Source: JAUVAV01 sp965371665 (GTDB taxonomy: Bacteria > Oederibacteriota > JAAXVQ01 > JAUVAV01). Taken from it: a stretch of 46,565 nt of DNA. Made by a program: the position numbers and the translations under genes. The notes below the pieces were generated by a model that was not told the DNA's origin, made no database searches, and saw only the letters and a list, made by a program, of their open reading frames with translations. The DNA lies in assembly GCA_965371665.1 (NCBI GenBank), contig CBDUZI010000009.1, positions 1 to 46,565 of the forward strand, in the 5' to 3' direction. How positions within the stretch are numbered: position 1 is the stretch's first letter; each line of letters begins with the position of its first letter. Positions 16,661-24,264 of this stretch are shown here, one piece after another.

Positions 16661-18073
16661 TTATAAAATATACCGGCTCAAATCCTGGTCTTTCAGCAGA
16701 TCTCCGATCCGCTCCTTAATATATTCCGGCGTTACCGTAACCGTGTTACCCGGCATCTCCGAAGCATTGAAGCTGACCTCCTCGAGAATCCTTTCCAGCA
16801 CGGTATGCAGCCTCCGGGCGCCGATATCCTCGGCCATCTGGTTGGCACGAAAAGCCACCTCAGCCATTTCCGCGATGGCCGGCTCGGTAAATTCCAGGTT
16901 AACCCCCTCGGTTTCCATTAAAGCTTTATACTGCTTAGTCAGAGCCTGACGCGGTTCCGTCAATATGCGAATGAAATCCTCGGTTTTTAAGGAAGTTAGT
17001 TCAGCCCGCAAAGGAAAACGCCCCTGCAATTCCGGAATCAGGTCCGAGGGTTTGGAAACATGAAAAGCGCCGGCAGCGATAAAAAGGATATGATGCGTCC
17101 GTACCTCGCCATGCCGGGTATTCACGGTAGTGCCCTCCACAATAGGGAGCAGATCGCGCTGTACTCCCTCCCGGGAAACATCCGGCCCGCGATTTTGTTC
17201 CCGGCCGGCCACCTTATCCAGTTCATCAATAAAGACAATTCCCATCTCTTCCACTCGCTTCACCGCGTCAGCCTTAACTTCATTGATATCCACCAGGCGG
17301 CTGAGTTCTTCCTGCAACAGACGGCGTCTGGCTTCAGATACCTTGGTTTTACGCTTGCGAGACGGCCCTCCGCCACCGCCTCCGCCTCCCGGCATAATAT
17401 TCTGTATCATATCCTGCAGGTTCATCCCGACTTCTTCCATATTGGTGCCGGAAAAAACCTCTATCATAGGCGCCGGCGCTTCCTTGATCTCTATCTCCAC
17501 GTTCTCTTCCTCCAGCTCGCCGGCTTTCAATTGCTCGCAGACTTTCTCCCGTGCTTCCTGGTATTTCTGATTACGGATTCCCTGCGCTTCGTCCTGGTCC
17601 GAATCCGTCCCACCCCGGCGTTTTGATAACGGCGGCACTAAAATCTCGGTCAGCCGTTCATTCACGCGCGCCTCGGCTTTGGGCCGCACCTGGGCAAACC
17701 GTTCTTCGCGGACCATATTTACGGCCTGATGTACCAGATCACGTATCATGGATTCCACATCCCGTCCCACATATCCCACTTCGGTATATTTGGACGCTTC
17801 TACTTTAATAAAAGGGGCTCGTACCAAAGCAGCCAGGCGCCGGGCAATCTCGGTCTTGCCCACGCCGGTAGGCCCTATAAGAATAATGTTCTTGGGTGTA
17901 ACCTCCTCCCGCATATTCTCAGTCAGCAGCCGGCGGCGCAACCGGTTGCGCAGGGCGATTGACACTATCCGCTTGGCCTGGGCCTGGCCCACAATATATT
18001 TATCCAGTTCCCGGACGATCCTGCGAGGCGCAAGTTCAGGCTCACAGATAGTTAAAGTATCGATTTTTTTCAT
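16661..18073 (-). CDS. hslU: ATP-dependent protease ATPase subunit HslU (ClpY)
   Basis: A 470-residue AAA+ unfoldase that feeds substrates to HslV. Walker A GPTGVGKT is at 67-74, the pore loop GYVG at 100-103, Walker B VFIDELDK near 280-287, and the sensor/arginine region LQGRFPLRAEL and GARRLHTVLERILEE follow. The C-terminal IGDLLKDQDLSRYIL matches the tail that inserts into HslV. The central I-domain (about 110-245) contains a run of eight glycines at 229-236 (PGGGGGGGGPSRK), longer than usual and probably a flexible loop. The start overlaps the hslV stop (ATGA), the standard hslVU arrangement. Confidence 0.96.
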   Translation of the reverse strand: MKKIDTLTICEPELAPRRIVRELDKYIVGQAQAKRIVSIALRNRLRRRLLTENMREEVTPKNIILIGPTGVGKTEIARRLAALVRAPFIKVEASKYTEVGYVGRDVESMIRDLVHQAVNMVREERFAQVRPKAEARVNERLTEILVPPLSKRRGGTDSDQDEAQGIRNQKYQEAREKVCEQLKAGELEEENVEIEIKEAPAPMIEVFSGTNMEEVGMNLQDMIQNIMPGGGGGGGGPSRKRKTKVSEARRRLLQEELSRLVDINEVKADAVKRVEEMGIVFIDELDKVAGREQNRGPDVSREGVQRDLLPIVEGTTVNTRHGEVRTHHILFIAAGAFHVSKPSDLIPELQGRFPLRAELTSLKTEDFIRILTEPRQALTKQYKALMETEGVNLEFTEPAIAEMAEVAFRANQMAEDIGARRLHTVLERILEEVSFNASEMPGNTVTVTPEYIKERIGDLLKDQDLSRYIL

Positions 18074-18609
18074 AATTCTTCCACCCTTATTTCATTATTG
18101 GTATAAATACAGATATCCGCCGCGATTTTCATGGCCTCAACAGCTGTTTCTGAGGCGGATAATCCGGTATGGGCTAATAACGCTTTAGCCGCTGCCAAGG
18201 CATAAGAGCCCCCGGAACCAATAGCCGCGGCGTCTTCATCCGGCTCAATTACTTCCCCGGCACCGCTCACCACCAGGGTTTTCTCCCGGTCAGCCACGAG
18301 CAGGAGCGCTTCCAGCCTTCGCAGCACCTTATCCGTCCGCCAATCCTTGGCCAACTCCACAGCCGCCCGGGTAAGGTTGGCATGATACTGCCCGAGTTTC
18401 TCTTCAAAACGCTGGAAAAGCGTGAAGGCATCAGCCACCGAACCGGCAAATCCGGCTAAAACCCGGCCCTCGCCTAAGCGGCGTAATTTATCGGCTTTCC
18501 GCTTCATTAAAGTATCGCCGATAGTAACCTGGCCGTCACCGGCTAAGGCGACTTGGTCTCCGCGCCGGACCGCTAATATGGTAGTAGCTCTAAAAATTCC
18601 ATCTGACAT
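18070..18609 (-). CDS. hslV: ATP-dependent protease peptidase subunit HslV (ClpQ)
   Basis: A 179-residue Ntn-hydrolase peptidase, the proteasome-beta-like half of HslUV. The conserved start of the mature enzyme, TTILAVRRG, begins at residue 9 behind an eight-residue leader (MSDGIFRA), so Thr9 should become the catalytic N-terminal threonine after processing. GDGQVT, AGFAGSVADAFTLFQRFE, AVELAKDWRTDKVLRRLEA, IGSGGSYALAAAKALL and ICIYTN are all family motifs. It is the first gene of the hslVU-arg operon; I could not pick a convincing promoter in the 64 bp before it. It also marks the end of the AT-rich inserted segment. Confidence 0.95.
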   Translation of the reverse strand: MSDGIFRATTILAVRRGDQVALAGDGQVTIGDTLMKRKADKLRRLGEGRVLAGFAGSVADAFTLFQRFEEKLGQYHANLTRAAVELAKDWRTDKVLRRLEALLLVADREKTLVVSGAGEVIEPDEDAAAIGSGGSYALAAAKALLAHTGLSASETAVEAMKIAADICIYTNNEIRVEEL

Positions 18610-18673
18610 ATGATGCCTGCCTTTCCAAATATTATCTGTTGTGGAAAACTATTTTTCTTATTACTGTAGTTAT

Positions 18674-18762
18674 GTCATTCCCGCACGCCTTTAGCGGGAA
18701 TCCAGAAAAGCATTGTAATATAAACAGTCTACGTCCTGGATTCCGGCTTTCGCCGGAATGAC
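18674..18762. repeat. GTCATTCC-type hairpin repeat (copy 1)
   Basis: An 89-bp imperfect inverted repeat that begins GTCATTCCCGC and ends GCCGGAATGAC, with internal arms AATCCAGAAAAGCAT and TCCTGGATTCCGGC. Related copies are at 27487-27570 and 37863-37984. This type of dispersed palindrome is common in many bacterial genomes. It lies between hslV and the inserted glycosyltransferase and fills part of the 508-bp gap 18610-19117. The rest of that gap is the open tail at 18875-19117. Confidence 0.75.
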
Positions 18763-18874
18763 AACCTTAAAAAATTATTACACCAAAACTTCTTCCGCCG
18801 GTATGACGAGCTTAACTCATCTTTCCGCAATAGGAATTAATTAAGCCTATGGCTCACACCGAACAGCCAATATA

Positions 18875-19117
18875 TTACAATTTATTGTCTTTGCTGTCTA
18901 TAAAAGTGATGTCCGGATAATAATTTTGCTTTTTGCAAAGAAACACCTTGTAACCACTATCTTGAGCAAATTGACAGATCTTTGGAAAAAGAAGTAATTT
19001 CATTATTTTTGAGATAACTTTGGCATCAACAGATATTGTATAAATATTCTTTGCAATATCAATAAAAATATTTTCTGGATACCCACTTACAACTACATGC
19101 GAGGATGATAAACCAGA
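18875..19117 (-). pseudogene. 80-codon open tail in frame after the glycosyltransferase amber stop
   Basis: Immediately after the TAG at 19118-19120 the same frame stays open for 80 codons to a TAA at 18875. The translation begins SGLSSSHVVVSGYPENIF, includes KIMKLLLFPKICQFAQDSGY and ends TFIDSKDNKL, which looks like ordinary protein. In DNA this AT-rich an 80-codon open run has a chance of well under 1 percent. There is no in-frame start near its beginning, so it is not an obvious separate gene. The simplest reading is a nonsense mutation that cut off the C-terminus of the upstream protein. A sequencing error or stop read-through is possible. Other genes here (lptD, argG, dprA, ptb) end in TAG, so amber is not generally reassigned. 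Confidence 0.5.
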
Positions 19118-21112
19118 CTAATTGCGCAGTCTCCCAGTTAAGTTTCTTATATACCAATCACCATCTAAGTGAATATCGGATTTATTTTCAGGCATAAGAT
19201 TATTTGAAAACAGCAAATAATCGGCTTCTTCGGGAATCGACTGTAGACCATTTATAAAAGAATTAATCGGCATGATTTTTCGAGTTAATTTTTCTCCAAA
19301 AAGAGGATATTCATATGAATTCCCTCCCAAACAAACAGCTACAACCGCGGCAGAAGGAATGATGTTTTCATATTCAGACAATCTTTGCTTAAATTCTTCT
19401 CCATCCCGGGTAAGTTGTTCTATTCTATCTAGATGAAACACAGATCTTTTTGAAACTGATTTATAACTATACGAAAATATTGGGCTGTTGTCTCTAAAAA
19501 GCACTGAAGATATTGCCGAGATACAACCCAATGATATAATTATTATTATAAAAACGTACAATAAATTGCTTTTTATATGCTTTTCAAAAACAACCATTAC
19601 CGGGGCGGCAAAAATCGCCCCGGTAATGAAGTATCGTCCCCGCCAGGGATCATAAGGCCCTGCCAATGCCTGAGTAAATAAATATAATATCGCAGCCATC
19701 GCAAATAACCTGGTCATCGGCGAACCTAATACTCTGAAAATAGTCAGAAACACTGCAACCCATATCAATCCAAATCCCATAATGCCCCAATATGCAGTAT
19801 CTTCATCGGAACTGGGAAGACGTTCATATATAAAAGATGCACGGGTGCTGTTTTTCGACTCTAAATCAATACCCAGCAAACATATGATTTTCTTTATAAC
19901 ATGCTTAACCGATAATTGTTGTTTTTTTACTAAACTTTCCGGAAAACCGTCAAGCGATAAAAAATCCACAAAATATCTCATCACATTTTTAGCGCCGTTA
20001 ATAACTTTATAACTTATCGCTTCCCCCTCAAAAGAATGCATTTTTCGCACCTTAGCCGGGCCGATCGGATGACCAAAAACAACCTGGTTCCTTATATATC
20101 CTGCCGGCAATGAAAACACAGAAATACCCATTCCTAAAAACATTAATAAAATCATTGCTTTCTTTGTCAGATTTTTATAATTTCGGGGACAGCCAACCAG
20201 TGCATTAAAAGAAATTATTATCAATGCCGGAAAAGCCAGTATGACCGAAGCTTTTACCCCCATAGCCAACCCCATGCTTATACCGGATAGCACAATATAT
20301 TTCGTTTGGCTGGATTCTTTAAACGAAAGAATGAAATAAATGGCGGAAGCTAAATACGCAGTTAATATTATATCATTCTGGGTCGTTGTCGACTGCATCA
20401 GACATTCTGTCAATAGTGCAAAAACCAACGCGGCAACCATACTTATAAATTTATGGCCGCCTATCTTTCTTGAAATGCCGTATACACTAAATATAGAAAT
20501 CCAATAAAATATGTATTGAACTATTTGGGTTAGATTTTCATTACGGCCTGAAATAAGATACGTATAAAGGAACAACAGCGTTGAATTAACCGGATGAACG
20601 ACTTGAGCCCAATAATTAGCCGTGAAAGCGTCCAGATTTCCCGCTTGAAGATAATATGCCATTCTGGCCAAATGATATGTCATGCTGTCCCAATTATGGG
20701 GCGCCGAAAAAAGAATTATAATTAAATTTACTACTCCAAGAATAGCAGTGGTAAACAAAAGAGGAAATAGTATGATTTTTTCTCTGGGAGAAAGCATCCG
20801 AAACCAATCCCCAATAATCGCGATTCCCCGGAAGGGCTTTTTTGTTGTAAATATGCTTTTGTGCTCACCTCCCAAAACCCAAAAAACCATTATTGCCGTC
20901 AGCATAAGCAGGCTAAAGAGAAACCAAGAGAATAAATCATCCAACCGATTAAATTGCGATAATAAATATCCCATTAAAATTATCGGGCCGGTAAACGCTA
21001 TGCAGTAAAAAAGAATAAAATCAATAATATTCGCCGGTTTTAAAAGCCGGGTTAGACTGAATCCTAAAATCAAAAAATTGGTTAATGATAATAACCCCAA
21101 AAAAATGTCCAT
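19118..21112 (-). CDS. Polytopic membrane glycosyltransferase, family-39/PMT-like
   Basis: A 664-residue integral membrane protein with roughly 11-13 hydrophobic segments up to about residue 570 and a soluble C-terminal part. Between early segments it has the acidic loop SAPHNWDSMTYHLARMAYYL. This is the position and type of loop that carries the catalytic aspartate in GT-C enzymes using polyprenyl-phosphate sugars (family GT39/PMT, DUF-type relatives). Acceptor and sugar are unknown. The codon use and base composition are clearly more AT-rich than the genes around it, and it sits between xerC and hslV, so acquisition by transfer is likely. AGAGG lies before the ATG. The frame continues open for 80 codons past its TAG stop. 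Confidence 0.65.
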   Translation of the reverse strand: MDIFLGLLSLTNFLILGFSLTRLLKPANIIDFILFYCIAFTGPIILMGYLLSQFNRLDDLFSWFLFSLLMLTAIMVFWVLGGEHKSIFTTKKPFRGIAIIGDWFRMLSPREKIILFPLLFTTAILGVVNLIIILFSAPHNWDSMTYHLARMAYYLQAGNLDAFTANYWAQVVHPVNSTLLFLYTYLISGRNENLTQIVQYIFYWISIFSVYGISRKIGGHKFISMVAALVFALLTECLMQSTTTQNDIILTAYLASAIYFILSFKESSQTKYIVLSGISMGLAMGVKASVILAFPALIIISFNALVGCPRNYKNLTKKAMILLMFLGMGISVFSLPAGYIRNQVVFGHPIGPAKVRKMHSFEGEAISYKVINGAKNVMRYFVDFLSLDGFPESLVKKQQLSVKHVIKKIICLLGIDLESKNSTRASFIYERLPSSDEDTAYWGIMGFGLIWVAVFLTIFRVLGSPMTRLFAMAAILYLFTQALAGPYDPWRGRYFITGAIFAAPVMVVFEKHIKSNLLYVFIIIIISLGCISAISSVLFRDNSPIFSYSYKSVSKRSVFHLDRIEQLTRDGEEFKQRLSEYENIIPSAAVVAVCLGGNSYEYPLFGEKLTRKIMPINSFINGLQSIPEEADYLLFSNNLMPENKSDIHLDGDWYIRNLTGRLRN

Positions 21113-21161
21113 ATTACTGCCTCTTTTGATTTGGTCTTAAGGTTTCACGAAAGGGAGTGTA

Positions 21162-22181
21162 TCAATACCAAATGTATACATCATAGATAACTTTCCCACC
21201 GCCTACGGCACTCTGATACAAATCAATTGAATTTTCGCCAATAATCCAATTCAAATCTTCAACATTAACTTTTAGGGCGTTGGTGGTATCAATATGACCG
21301 GTAATTTGTCCCGCTAATTGCGCACGCGACTCAACCGTACTGGTAATATCAACACCATTTAATTTAATCCTCAACTCACTTAAATAAATTTTAGCAGTAT
21401 AACCGCCCTTCAGCGCAGGATATCCAAGATTTCCACCTGTAGCCTGAGCTGTAGTTGAAAAACTAAAATCATGCGCATGATTTGAATTATTATCGCCAAC
21501 CCAACCATTCGTCATATGATCAGTGCCGCCAGAAACCAAAACATGCCAGCCGCTGCCGCCATGACCATAACCAGTATCTACTCGCAGCGCATGCTGATGA
21601 GGCGGGCTGTCATTCGCCGTAGTGCCGCTCGCACTCACCGCATGTTCGTGATAAGCAATCTCGCGATAATATATTTCATCAAATTTTTTCAAATGCAATG
21701 ACAAGGTTATTACCTTCGGCACTCCAGTTAAAAGCACGTAAAAACTCCCTGATGAATATTCAGTAATATCCCTTTGACCGGAATGTACTTGCGGCGTGGT
21801 TACATGATTCGCATAATCCGCCCTCATGGCGTAAGGCGTGGTGACTATCTGCTGACGACCAAAGGGTTCGCCTTTAAACACAACCTCAAGCCAATAATTT
21901 TTATTAAAATCGGGAAATTCCGGATTAATACTTCCCAAAAAAATATTATATGCCCCGTTTCTTATCGGCACAGTTTGATCTTCACTCCAGAGTAATGTGC
22001 CTCCGGTTTCAGATGCATATAATCTAAAAGTCATATCATAGTTACTATTGGCTACTAAGTTGCCGGCCTTGTCTGTCAATTTCCCTGAATAACTTATCAA
22101 CTTTGGCACTTCAGCCAACACTGCCGTGGAAAACATTATACTAAATACAAATAGCACTATATTGCGAATAACTTTTTTCAT
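21162..22181 (-). CDS. Secreted tail-fibre-like protein with HxH motifs
   Basis: A 339-residue exported protein of unknown function. A signal peptide is clear (MKKVIRNIVLFVFSIMFSTAVLAE). Residues 25-125 match the pattern of a widespread secreted N-terminal module in environmental bacteria: LISYSGKLTDKAGN, YDMTFRLYAS, LLWSEDQTV, RNGAYNIFLGS, YWLEVVFKGE and QQIVTTPYAMRADYA. The second half is Gly/Ser/His-rich with three HxH sites (HEHAV, HQHAL, HAHDF), reminiscent of metal-binding turns in trimeric phage fibre tips. GGGAGGG precedes the ATG. It shares the AT-rich insert with the glycosyltransferase, 49 nt away, so one could modify the other, but this is speculative. Confidence 0.6.
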   Translation of the reverse strand: MKKVIRNIVLFVFSIMFSTAVLAEVPKLISYSGKLTDKAGNLVANSNYDMTFRLYASETGGTLLWSEDQTVPIRNGAYNIFLGSINPEFPDFNKNYWLEVVFKGEPFGRQQIVTTPYAMRADYANHVTTPQVHSGQRDITEYSSGSFYVLLTGVPKVITLSLHLKKFDEIYYREIAYHEHAVSASGTTANDSPPHQHALRVDTGYGHGGSGWHVLVSGGTDHMTNGWVGDNNSNHAHDFSFSTTAQATGGNLGYPALKGGYTAKIYLSELRIKLNGVDITSTVESRAQLAGQITGHIDTTNALKVNVEDLNWIIGENSIDLYQSAVGGGKVIYDVYIWY

Positions 22182-22201
22182 TTTCCCTCCCCTTAATCCC
22201 C

Positions 22202-22218
22202 TCCCATCAAGGATGGGA
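22202..22218. promoter_or_regulatory. Hairpin between xerC and the tail-fibre-like gene
   Basis: TCCCATC-AAG-GATGGGA (read on the plus strand) forms a perfect 7-bp stem with a 3-nt loop, 35 nt beyond the xerC stop. There is no T-run on either side, so it may be an mRNA-stabilising or weak terminating structure rather than an intrinsic terminator. Confidence 0.35.
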
Positions 22219-22253
22219 CATTTGCTCTTTCCGCAACAGATACTAAATAACCT

Positions 22254-23120
22254 TCACGCCCGAGGATGAGCTTTACGATATACGGCTTTTAGCTTTTCAG
22301 CTGTGACATGCGTATAAATCTGGGTAGTGGAAAGATTTGCATGTCCCAGGAGTTCCTGAACCGAACGCAGGTCCGCGCCCTTATCCAGAAGATGGGTGGC
22401 AAAAGAATGCCGCAGACTATGAGGAGAAATCCCCGGCGGCATCCCGCCCGCCCGCCGAACATAATTATTTACCAAACGTTCAACGCTGCGCGAACTCAAC
22501 CGGTTCCCGCGCCCATTCCGGAAAATCACCTCCCCGGGCCGGGGCGGATCGCTATCCAGATAGGCCCGCAAGGCGTCCCGGGCCGGCCGGCCCATGGGAA
22601 GAATGCGTTCCTTGCGGCGCTTTCCCATAACCTTAACCAGGCCGTCCGGGAAATCAATATCCTGATATCTAAGCTGGAGCAGTTCCGATAGCCGCATCCC
22701 GGTGGAATAAAATGTTTCCAGGATGGCACGGTCCCGCCGGCCCCAGCGGGAATCTATTTCCGGCTCCTGCATAAGCCGGGCGGCACACTCCGGGTCAAGA
22801 AACCGCGGTAAATTGTGTTCCCCTTTGGGCGTACTGACACCCTTAGCCGGATTATGGCTGATCTTTCCTTGCCGCTTCCAATACCGATAAAAAGCGCGCA
22901 AACCGGCCAGGCGGCGGGCTATACTGGAACGAGCACAGCCGCGTTCCTGAAGCCGGGCCAGATAAACCCGCAGCGTACGGTATGTAACTTGAAAAGGAAA
23001 TTCCCGTCCGGCCACAGTTTTAAAATCTTTCAGGTCCTGAGCGTACGCCTTTATAGTATGCGGGGAAGCATTGCGTCCGCGCTTTAAATAATCTATAAAT
23101 AACTGAACCGTATCATCCAT
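22254..23120 (-). CDS. xerC: Tyrosine recombinase XerC/XerD
   Basis: A 288-residue site-specific recombinase of the chromosome-dimer resolution type. The SAM-like N-terminal DNA-binding domain covers residues 1-90 (FIDYLKRGRNASPHTIKAYAQDL). The catalytic domain retains all six residues: Arg143 in STGMRLSELL, Lys167 in VMGKRRKER, His234 and Arg237 in SPHSLRHSFATHLL, His260 in LLGHANLSTTQ and the nucleophile Tyr269 in IYTHV. The start at 23120 overlaps the previous stop by 8 nt and precedes the family N-terminus; the frame is open further upstream, but only as an overlap. Company of topA and dprA points to the housekeeping XerC rather than a phage integrase. A distinct XerD cannot be excluded. 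Confidence 0.92.
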   Translation of the reverse strand: MDDTVQLFIDYLKRGRNASPHTIKAYAQDLKDFKTVAGREFPFQVTYRTLRVYLARLQERGCARSSIARRLAGLRAFYRYWKRQGKISHNPAKGVSTPKGEHNLPRFLDPECAARLMQEPEIDSRWGRRDRAILETFYSTGMRLSELLQLRYQDIDFPDGLVKVMGKRRKERILPMGRPARDALRAYLDSDPPRPGEVIFRNGRGNRLSSRSVERLVNNYVRRAGGMPPGISPHSLRHSFATHLLDKGADLRSVQELLGHANLSTTQIYTHVTAEKLKAVYRKAHPRA

Positions 23121-24264
23121 TGGCCGCCCCGGGGTGAACTTTTTCCAGAATCCGCGAGAACTCGTAAATAAATTTAATAATCGTGAAATTACCCTGGTAA
23201 GCTTTTTTACTGGAAGTAATTTTATCCGCGATTCCGCGCAATCCTTGCTCAAATACCTGAGGCGGCAAAATATCCCGCATGACCTTTATCCTTAAAAACG
23301 CCAGTTCATTAATGCCGGTTAGAAATTCCTGTTCCTGCCGCAATTCGGGCAGAGTATTTTTGGCCTTTAATAAACGCTCAAAATTTATCGATCCCCCGGG
23401 CAGCCGGGTACCGTCCTCCCGCTCCTCTGTACCGCGGAAAATAGCCGGATATTTAAGCACTACCTGGTTGAAAGCTCCCTGGAACATAGCCTCAATTTCA
23501 CGGGTTTCCATATATTTTGCGCTGGTTTGATACATAATGCGGAAAAGATCTTCATAAATAGCCACCAGGCAAAGATCCAGTATTTCGGATGTGAACTTAG
23601 CTTTTTCCTGCTCATCCGGGAGTTCATTCTCTAATATGACCGGGTCGGTCTGAACCGCATGTTCGTGGAGCTCTCCCTCTCCCACTGATTCGTAAACATT
23701 AATCTCGCCGTCTTCGTCCGCATTTTCGACCATCTCGGACATCAGCTTCACGGGAAACTTCATCTGTTCAGGTGAAACCTCACAGGAAAAATAACCCTCC
23801 CGGGTCTGGCCCCCGTAAAAAGTGAGATAATTAAGGGCGTTTTTCATTTTAAATTCCAAATACCCGGTAAAACGCTTGCGGATAAAAAGCGACAACAAGC
23901 TGTTAAAATTAATCTGCTTGGTTTTCAATCCGCTATGCGTCGGTTCAAACATGAAGGTCCCCATAATCACTATCATTACCAGCTTGGATATTTCATGAAA
24001 ACCGATCACACCTTCTTTCTGGTTACGCAATTTCTCCAGGGCTTCGCCTACCGTTAAAATCTCCCGGCCGCTGGGATAAAAACGTCCGGCCTTGACGGCC
24101 TTGCCTCCGAGCAGGAAAATAATATCCTGCCCGTCCGGATAGCGAACATCTAAATAACTGGCTACCCGTCTCTGGCCTTCCACCAGTATTTTTTCCAGGT
24201 TGGCCGTCTCCAGGGGAATATTATCCACTACCATTCGAAAGGACGGCAGCTTAAAATGTTTCAT
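23113..24264 (-). CDS. DUF4388/PATAN-like regulatory protein between topA and xerC
   Basis: A 383-residue soluble protein of unknown function, with no signal peptide or membrane segment. Around residues 130-175 the sequence INFNSLLSLFIRKRFTGYLE...NYLTFYGGQTREGYFSC has the look of a DUF4388/PATAN module (short sheet domain in bacterial signalling proteins, usually written GxLxF...GRIYFxxGxxxxA). The rest is mostly helical and acidic. The ATG at 24264 overlaps the topA stop as ATGA, and its own stop overlaps xerC by 8 nt, so the three genes should be co-translated. The frame is open further upstream to 24330, but that part lies inside topA. The tight coupling hints at a role near replication or chromosome processing; this is inference. 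Confidence 0.55.
   Translation of the reverse strand: MKHFKLPSFRMVVDNIPLETANLEKILVEGQRRVASYLDVRYPDGQDIIFLLGGKAVKAGRFYPSGREILTVGEALEKLRNQKEGVIGFHEISKLVMIVIMGTFMFEPTHSGLKTKQINFNSLLSLFIRKRFTGYLEFKMKNALNYLTFYGGQTREGYFSCEVSPEQMKFPVKLMSEMVENADEDGEINVYESVGEGELHEHAVQTDPVILENELPDEQEKAKFTSEILDLCLVAIYEDLFRIMYQTSAKYMETREIEAMFQGAFNQVVLKYPAIFRGTEEREDGTRLPGGSINFERLLKAKNTLPELRQEQEFLTGINELAFLRIKVMRDILPPQVFEQGLRGIADKITSSKKAYQGNFTIIKFIYEFSRILEKVHPGAANG

Noticed and set aside
17060..17626. Long plus-strand open frames opposite hslU and other genes (for example 188 and 146 codons near 17060-17626, 189 codons at 3347-3916)
   Set aside because: They lie exactly antisense to well-conserved minus-strand genes, have no ribosome sites or recognisable domains, and arise from codon bias in the true frame.
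22254..23120. XerC-like recombinase as the integrase of a mobile island
   Set aside because: It sits in the conserved topA-xerC-hslVU neighbourhood, has housekeeping length and motifs, and no attachment-site duplication was seen around the insert.
23121..23252. Longer N-terminus for xerC from 23252
   Set aside because: The extra 44 residues overlap the preceding gene and precede the conserved recombinase start at 23120.
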